Assembly (NCBI RefSeq): GCF_905220365.1
Contig: NC_061152.1
Location: 2,035,001-2,099,000 of the forward strand
DNA: 64,000 nucleotides
Reading direction: 5' to 3'
Source of the DNA: Vanessa cardui
Lineage: Eukaryota > Arthropoda > Insecta > Lepidoptera > Nymphalidae
Under the pieces are notes generated by a model that saw only the letters and a list, made by a program, of their open reading frames with translations, had not been told where the DNA came from and did no database searches. The number at the start of each line of letters is the position of its first letter. The first letter of the stretch is position 1. Of the stretch, positions 59,256-64,000 are shown one piece after another. A program made the position numbers and the translations under genes.

Positions 59256-60234
59256 TATACTACAAAAAGTGTTTCTTATATATTGTTACCTATATATTTA
59301 AGACCGCCTTTGCACGCTTCTCTTTTTGTTATATGTTCTTGTAATGTTATGTACACTGTATCTTTTGCTTTTTGTGTGCAATAAAGTGTTTATAAATAAA
59401 AATAAATAAAAAATTTTTACTAAATTTGACTAATCCTTAAAACTCAATAATTTATAAATTTAATATTTTGAAAAGTGTATATAAGTTATTTTGTGTTATC
59501 TGTAGCAATTCAAGCAAAATTGGGGAATATCTCTACATTTAACTACATAATCAGGAAATACTAATTAATAGTTTAATATACAAAAAAAAGTATAAATAAA
59601 TAATTTTGTTTACAACAAAACGCGATTTTGCATTTTTTTATTTTATATTTATACCTAATTACTTTTAATATTATAATTATTAGCATATTAGAAGCGTTAG
59701 TGTTTACATACTTTTTAGGTGGCATACATTGTCTAATCGCATCAACGGCATTTATCATTAAACAAACAAACTATTCTACAAAGTATGTTATTTTAGGTAA
59801 TAGACATGGTCGACCTACTTAAATGAAAACGCATTGCATGTGAGAATATTACACTGATTACATTAAATATAAAGAACGTTTATGAGTATTTACTGAGAGA
59901 TTTTCACCTTAACCTTAGTCTCATAAAAAAAATAGACACAGCTTAGTAGCAGCATAGTTACCTGTATCTCTGTACAGTCTAATTATACTGCTACTTAGTT
60001 GGGGTAAGATGGGCAAAGGGGTAAAGTTTACGAATTTTGCCAATGCTACATATAAATTATGTCGTACTATATGTACAATTATCCTATGAGTACAAGCGCC
60101 TGAAGTAGGGTGATGTCTCAGACGCTAGACTACGCTAGCAGTGGGAAATTTACAGGCTGTTGTATTTGTTGTTGTTGTTTTTAAATATATGTGCTACAAA
60201 ACAATATATTATTTCAATATAAATAAAAGCAACA

Positions 60235-60453
60235 CTAATATTCTTTATTTATTGTTTCGTCGAAGAATTTGCCGTTTATTTTTAATTTTCTTTCGCTTTT
60301 CGTGACTTCAGTGACGTCGACTTTGCCGCTGTCACTGTCATATTTAAAGGCGCCATCTTGGTCTTCTTCGGAATCGTCTTCTGGATGAAATGGATTGTAG
60401 TAGGCTCTCGAGAGTTTCGATTTTGTATTAATTAAGCCCAATGTCTGAGTCAT
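60235..60453 (-). CDS. Unknown 72-codon ORF, copy B
   Basis: Same protein as the copy-A ORF, with three replacements (D to G in the DSDSxK segment, G to D just after it, D to E near the C terminus). About seven nucleotide differences in 219. Start, stop and flanks (CATTACGATGGAGACTAG upstream on the plus strand) are conserved. Function unknown. Confidence 0.55.
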   Translation of the reverse strand: MTQTLGLINTKSKLSRAYYNPFHPEDDSEEDQDGAFKYDSDSGKVDVTEVTKSERKLKINGKFFDETINKEY

Positions 60454-60799
60454 TACGATGGAGACTAGAATATAATGATCTTATTTGTAAACGTTGTTTT
60501 GTGAAGCGAGGCGAAGTTATCTTTACATGATTTTTTTTGAATTTCGAAAGAAAATACGTCTATTTTGGGATATAAGTAGGCGGAGATGGGATACCCAATG
60601 GTAATTGATCACTACCCTAAAGCAATACACTTCTAGAGCTCTTTCTGACTTCCTAAAATAAATATTTTTATCACAAGGCATTTTTGTTCATAATAGCCAT
60701 GTTTTTTTCGGGTATTACGATGTGTTGCTCATTTATTAATGGTGGCAGAAGTTTGGACGATAGTCCAAGATTTGACCTAAGCGTAGCGCCTGTGACTCT

Positions 60800-60985
60800 T
60801 GTTATTTTTTATGACGTAGGTTGGTGGGCGATTAAATTGGCCATCCAATGGTAAATGGTCATCACCCATATTACATCGCCAATGCGCAACTAATCTTGGG
60901 AACTAAGATATTATGTACCTTGTGCCTGACTAACTCACTTTTCAAAATGGAACACAACTATACTGAGTACTGCTTAACAATGGCT
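60800..60985 (+). repeat. R3 repeat in copy B, uninterrupted
   Basis: GGTTGGTGGGCGATTAAATT through ATTATGTACCTTGTGCCTG. It gives the empty site for the MITE-C of copy A. Confidence 0.65.
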
Positions 60986-61745
60986 CGTAACAAGGCAAAT
61001 TCTGGAGTGATCCATAGAATTTCCCTTCAGGAAAAAACCAAAAACTTTAATTAGTCCATATTACCTTAATCTAGACCCAAAGGTACTGAAGTTATTTCCC
61101 AACCCCTTTTAACAACACTGTGGAAATCTTCAGAAAGGTCCTCGGATTCCTTAGGGAAACCGGTTTCCATGTGATTCTTACCCACTAAAAACAACTGCGA
61201 TGGCTGTCAGCATGGATTTAAGAGACTGCGGGATTCTAACTAACATGACTGTATTTTTTAAATGTTGAAAAAGAGTAGCTACTGAGTTTCTCGCCGGTTC
61301 TTCTCGGTAGAATCTACTTTCCGAACCAGTGGTAGCTTCACTTAATTGTAAAATGACGATACAAAAGTGCTTGTAAGAGCCTACTTGAATTAAGTTTATT
61401 TTGATTTTGATTTTATCAGCACAACGAATCAGCGGCTCCGTACGGGACTCCGTTCGTGGCTCGGTGGAACTTTCCTCAGTTAAGCCTCTAGACCTACAAG
61501 GAATTTTAATAAAATGCCATTAGAAAAATGATACTCACATATGAATGCCAGTTTTGTCATTTTATTTTCAATTTCATTGATCATAAACGAATGTTATTAC
61601 GTTATGGTCAGTGAATTTTTAAATTAGCTGATCTTATCAACTAGCTGAGTCTGTGGCTTTACTCATACTTTGTAAAACACTAGGGAACCTAACCGGTTTC
61701 GGTTTCGGTGCAATACTGATACTCGATATACTAGTCGAGTCGTAG

Positions 61746-62060
61746 ATGAGTCGAGATGGCCCAGTGGTTTGAACGCGTGCGTCTTAACCGATAATTGCGG
61801 GTTCAAACCCAGGCAAGCGCCGCTGATTCATGTGCTTAATTTGTCTTTATAATTCATCTCGTGCTCAGCGGTGAAGGAAAACATCGTGAGGAAACCTGCA
61901 TGTGACAAATTTCATAGATATTCTGCCACATGTGTATTCCACCAACCCGCATTGGAACAGCGTGGTGGAATATGTTCCAAACCTTCTCCTCAAAGGGAGA
62001 GGAGGCCTTTAGCCCAGCAGTGGAAATTTACAGGCTGTTGTTGTTGTTGTTGTTGTTGAT
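61746..62060 (+). mobile_element. SINE-A, shared by both copies (B)
   Basis: GTCGAGATGGCCCAGTGGTT to a (TTG)7-type tail, longer than in copy A. Confidence 0.85.
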
Positions 62061-62094
62061 ATACTACAAAAAGTGTTTCTTATATATTGTTACG

Positions 62095-62435
62095 AGAGTA
62101 ACCTTAGCCTTCAATACGGTATTATGACATTTGATTCTATATCATAATTTATATCACATTATTATTGCATATTATGAATATAGCAGCATTTGAATTTACT
62201 TTATTATATACAATTATTATTGTAATTAATTGATCAATAATTTGCAAAACTGTAATTAATATTATTTTATATGGCATAGTATTGGATAGTGGCATGTAAC
62301 ACTGTTTCTTATTTTAAATATGATTGAGCTGTCATTAGAAAACAATTGGACGATAGCGGGGGATTGTAACAAAGGATAGAGAGATTGAAGCATCGTTGTA
62401 AAACGATAATATTATTTTGGCCATCCCGTACTACT
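62095..62435. other. AT-rich flank of the duplication
   Basis: No gene or repeat recognised. Confidence 0.4.
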
Positions 62436-62580
62436 GAAATTACACTATATTGTTCGTGTTTTATGTACAAAAACCTTCCTCTCGAATCACTCTATATAAA
62501 AATGCATCAAAATCCGTTGCGTATATATAAAGATCTAAGCATAGATAAGTAAGCGACTTTGTTTTATACTATGTAATGAT
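62436..62580. repeat. HEL-2 fragment
   Basis: ACACTATATTGTTCGTGTTT to GACTTTGTTTTATACTATG. Confidence 0.5.
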
Positions 62581-62714
62581 TCCTAATAGACTGTTACCCC
62601 CAATTATACCCCTCGAGTTGAGAATTGAAAATAGTTTATATCCTTCTCCGGGACTCAAATTGTTTTCATATCAAATTCAATCGAATTTGGTTCAGCGGTT
62701 TAAGAATGAAGAGG

Positions 62715-63395
62715 ATGTATAGTACATCTAAATTCGTAAAACCGATCACATCCGAATTGAGTACGCCATCCCAAATTGTCAATATTTATTTCTTATGTGA
62801 ATATGAGCTTTACGCAAACGTAATAACTTGTAATATCATATGATCTAATATATTCATCAATTTAACTATTAAATTAATTAATTAATTTAAATTTACTATA
62901 GAATTTAAAATATTCGTGTATTATATCTAATTACTTTTTTGTTCCATTTGCTGTCGAAACGCTTGGCCCTTGGAGCAGTGGTGCAAAAAGCTTCATCAAA
63001 AGTATAAAACCTCGCCTCATTGCCTCCACTGGTGACAGGAGGGTTCGTTCGCCCAGAGGATCGGAATTGCGATTCAACGGGGAAACGCTGCTAGCATTCT
63101 AGCCGCCATTACACGCGGTCAAGATTTATACAGTAATTAGTTTTAGTTCATATTTGTATATATATATTTAAGCATTTAATGTTGTTAATTCTTATGTTAA
63201 GAAAGATATTGATCAAATTGACGCGTCGCTTTACACGCACTCGCTGTCTCGGGTCGAACTGACGCGGGAATCTATAGCGACGAATAGCGTCGAGTGGCGC
63301 GATAGGGAGCTGTTTCTATTGGTTGTATAGATCAGCAGTAATCGGTTTTATTGAAGTTGCCGATGCTACATCCAAATTGTGTCGTACTATACCTA
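62715..63395 (+). mobile_element. MITE-B split by a LINE-like insertion
   Basis: The left half (AAATTCGTAAAACCGATCAC to ~62868) and right half (TTGACGCGTCGCTTTACACG at ~63217 to TTGTGTCGTACTATACC) join in family order. The intervening ~345 bp is foreign. Confidence 0.7.
63040..63140 (+). pseudogene. C-terminal fragment of a LINE-type reverse transcriptase
   Basis: The frame reads QEGSFAQRIGIAIQRGNAAS, then ILAAITRGQDLYSN and TAG at 63138-63140, with an AT-rich tail after it. Similar QRGNAAS endings are familiar from insect retroelement proteins, but I cannot name the family. It lies inside a MITE-B. Confidence 0.45.
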
Positions 63396-63604
63396 TATTG
63401 GATGGAGGATATAACGAACTGAAATCTTACCACGTTGAACTGTCATCCTGAAACATTTTGACCACATCGGTGTTAAGAAAGATTAGCCAACATAGAGATA
63501 CTATATTTTGTAACTTTCTTGTCAGATGGGACGAGAAATCTTAGATCGACAGGATCGGATACCGTTCAGGTACATACTAAATATTATGCATTTTTACAGA
63601 CAAT

Positions 63605-63960
63605 CAGGGCCGTATTTAGGAGAGGTCAACCGGGGCAACTGCCCTGGGGCCGTGGAGGCCCCAGGGCAGTTGCCCCGGTTGAGAGGGGGCCTCCACATGA
63701 GACATGGGGGCCACAGTTTTCAGCAAGTTTACAAATACTGAGATATAATCAAATTATAATAATGTTACCATTTAATATTTTAAAAGTTACCGATACAAAT
63801 ACGAAACAATTCAAAGCTTACTGATTGAAATAAAAAAAAACTAATTAATTCATAATAATATAATTCATAATAATATAATTATATAGGGTGTTCACGCTTC
63901 TGTTTGTCTAGGGCCCTCACTGCTTTGTGGCCCCGGGGCCTCCACACCTTTAAATCCGAC
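63605..63960. repeat. GGCAACTGCCC repeat with a perfect 25-bp hairpin
   Basis: Related to the sequence at 10150-10440 (shared GGCAACTGCCCTG). It includes GGGCCGTATTTAGGAGAGG at the left and GGCCCCGGGGCCTCCAC at the right. Confidence 0.55.
63627..63681. repeat. Perfect inverted repeat, 25-bp arms, 5-nt loop
   Basis: CAACCGGGGCAACTGCCCTG and GGGCC at 63627-63651 are perfectly complementary to 63657-63681. The loop is GTGGA. The arms are strongly GC-rich, so the hairpin would be very stable. Confidence 0.9.
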
Positions 63961-64000
63961 TCTGGGGCTGAGGGCTCCCTTTGAGGAGAATGTCAGGAGT

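Larger units (their letters stand above)
55690..59288. repeat. Tandem duplication, copy A
   Basis: Shares AATAATTTATAAATTTAATA near its start and GTTTCTTATATATTGTTAC at its end with copy B. It contains a 72-codon ORF, an L-tail and a terminal SINE-A also found in B. It carries two extra SINE-A copies and a MITE-C that B lacks. Nucleotide identity outside the gaps looks above 90% by eye. Confidence 0.85.
59410..62094. repeat. Tandem duplication, copy B
   Basis: Direct repeat of copy A, about 0.9 kb shorter. Most of the difference is three clean absences where A has SINE-A (56173-56480), SINE-A (57225-57530) and MITE-C (57914-58109). Confidence 0.85.

Noticed and set aside
59628..59822. Hydrophobic 64-codon ORF in duplication copy B
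   Set aside because: The frame is not kept in copy A, and composition is AT-driven. A short antisense frame starting MINAVDAIRQCMPP is partly shared by A and B, but diverges after ~22 codons and was not called.

Overview
This is nuclear DNA of an insect, almost certainly a moth or butterfly. It is AT-rich and carries split genes with short exons and GT-AG introns. Its dense interspersed repeats are of lepidopteran type. The commonest is a tRNA-headed SINE ending in (TTG)n, which resembles the Metulj family of nymphalid butterflies. That family name is from memory and was not checked by alignment.

Gene layout. (1) 1862-12112 (+): the 3' part of a gelsolin gene, covering the end of domain G3 and all of G4-G6; its 5' part lies outside the window. 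(2) 14913-16673 (-): a complete two-exon CIAO2B/MIP18 (galla-2) gene for cytosolic iron-sulfur protein assembly. (3) 17641-47060 (+): a complete Dap160/intersectin gene, 27 coding exons and 1186 codons, with two EH domains, a coiled coil and four SH3 domains. It is head-to-head with CIAO2B and shares a ~970 bp upstream region with it. (4) 51491-55386 (-): a complete three-exon LSM12 gene. (5) 56877-57095 and 60235-60453 (-): two nearly identical 72-codon ORFs of unknown function, one in each half of a ~3 kb tandem duplication (about 55.69-59.29 kb and 59.41-62.09 kb).

The spliced reading frames were assembled by hand. The exon lengths sum to exact multiples of three (gelsolin 1299, CIAO2B 468, Dap160 3561, LSM12 561 nt), which supports the junction calls.

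Mobile DNA fills most of the introns and intergenic space. Working family names used here: SINE-A (Metulj-like, with A and B boxes and a TTG tail); SINE-B (a second tRNA-headed SINE starting GACGACCTCCGTGGTCGAG); R3 (unclassified ~280 bp repeat with GGCCACCTGATGG); HEL-1 and HEL-2 (short repeats with Helitron-like CTAGT ends); L-tail (3' end of a retroelement ending GATTTTGATTTT); MITE-A (~450 bp, TIR TAGGCTATTTGAC, with CRE, CCAAT and E-box motifs); MITE-B (~320 bp, long TIRs starting ACGACACAA); MITE-C (~190 bp, CAGT TIRs and TA target duplication, Tc1/mariner type). There are also a 5'-truncated jockey/CR1-type LINE, an R1-type LINE remnant, a nested PIF/Harbinger-type element with a MADF-domain remnant, and several tandem arrays (145, 95, 72, 71 and 30 bp periods).

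The most interesting observations are how often mobile elements end within a few tens of bases of splice sites in gelsolin and Dap160; the conserved promoter-like motif block inside MITE-A; nested insertions with readable target duplications; and the tandem duplication whose two halves show occupied and empty insertion sites. No wholly new biological system was demonstrated.
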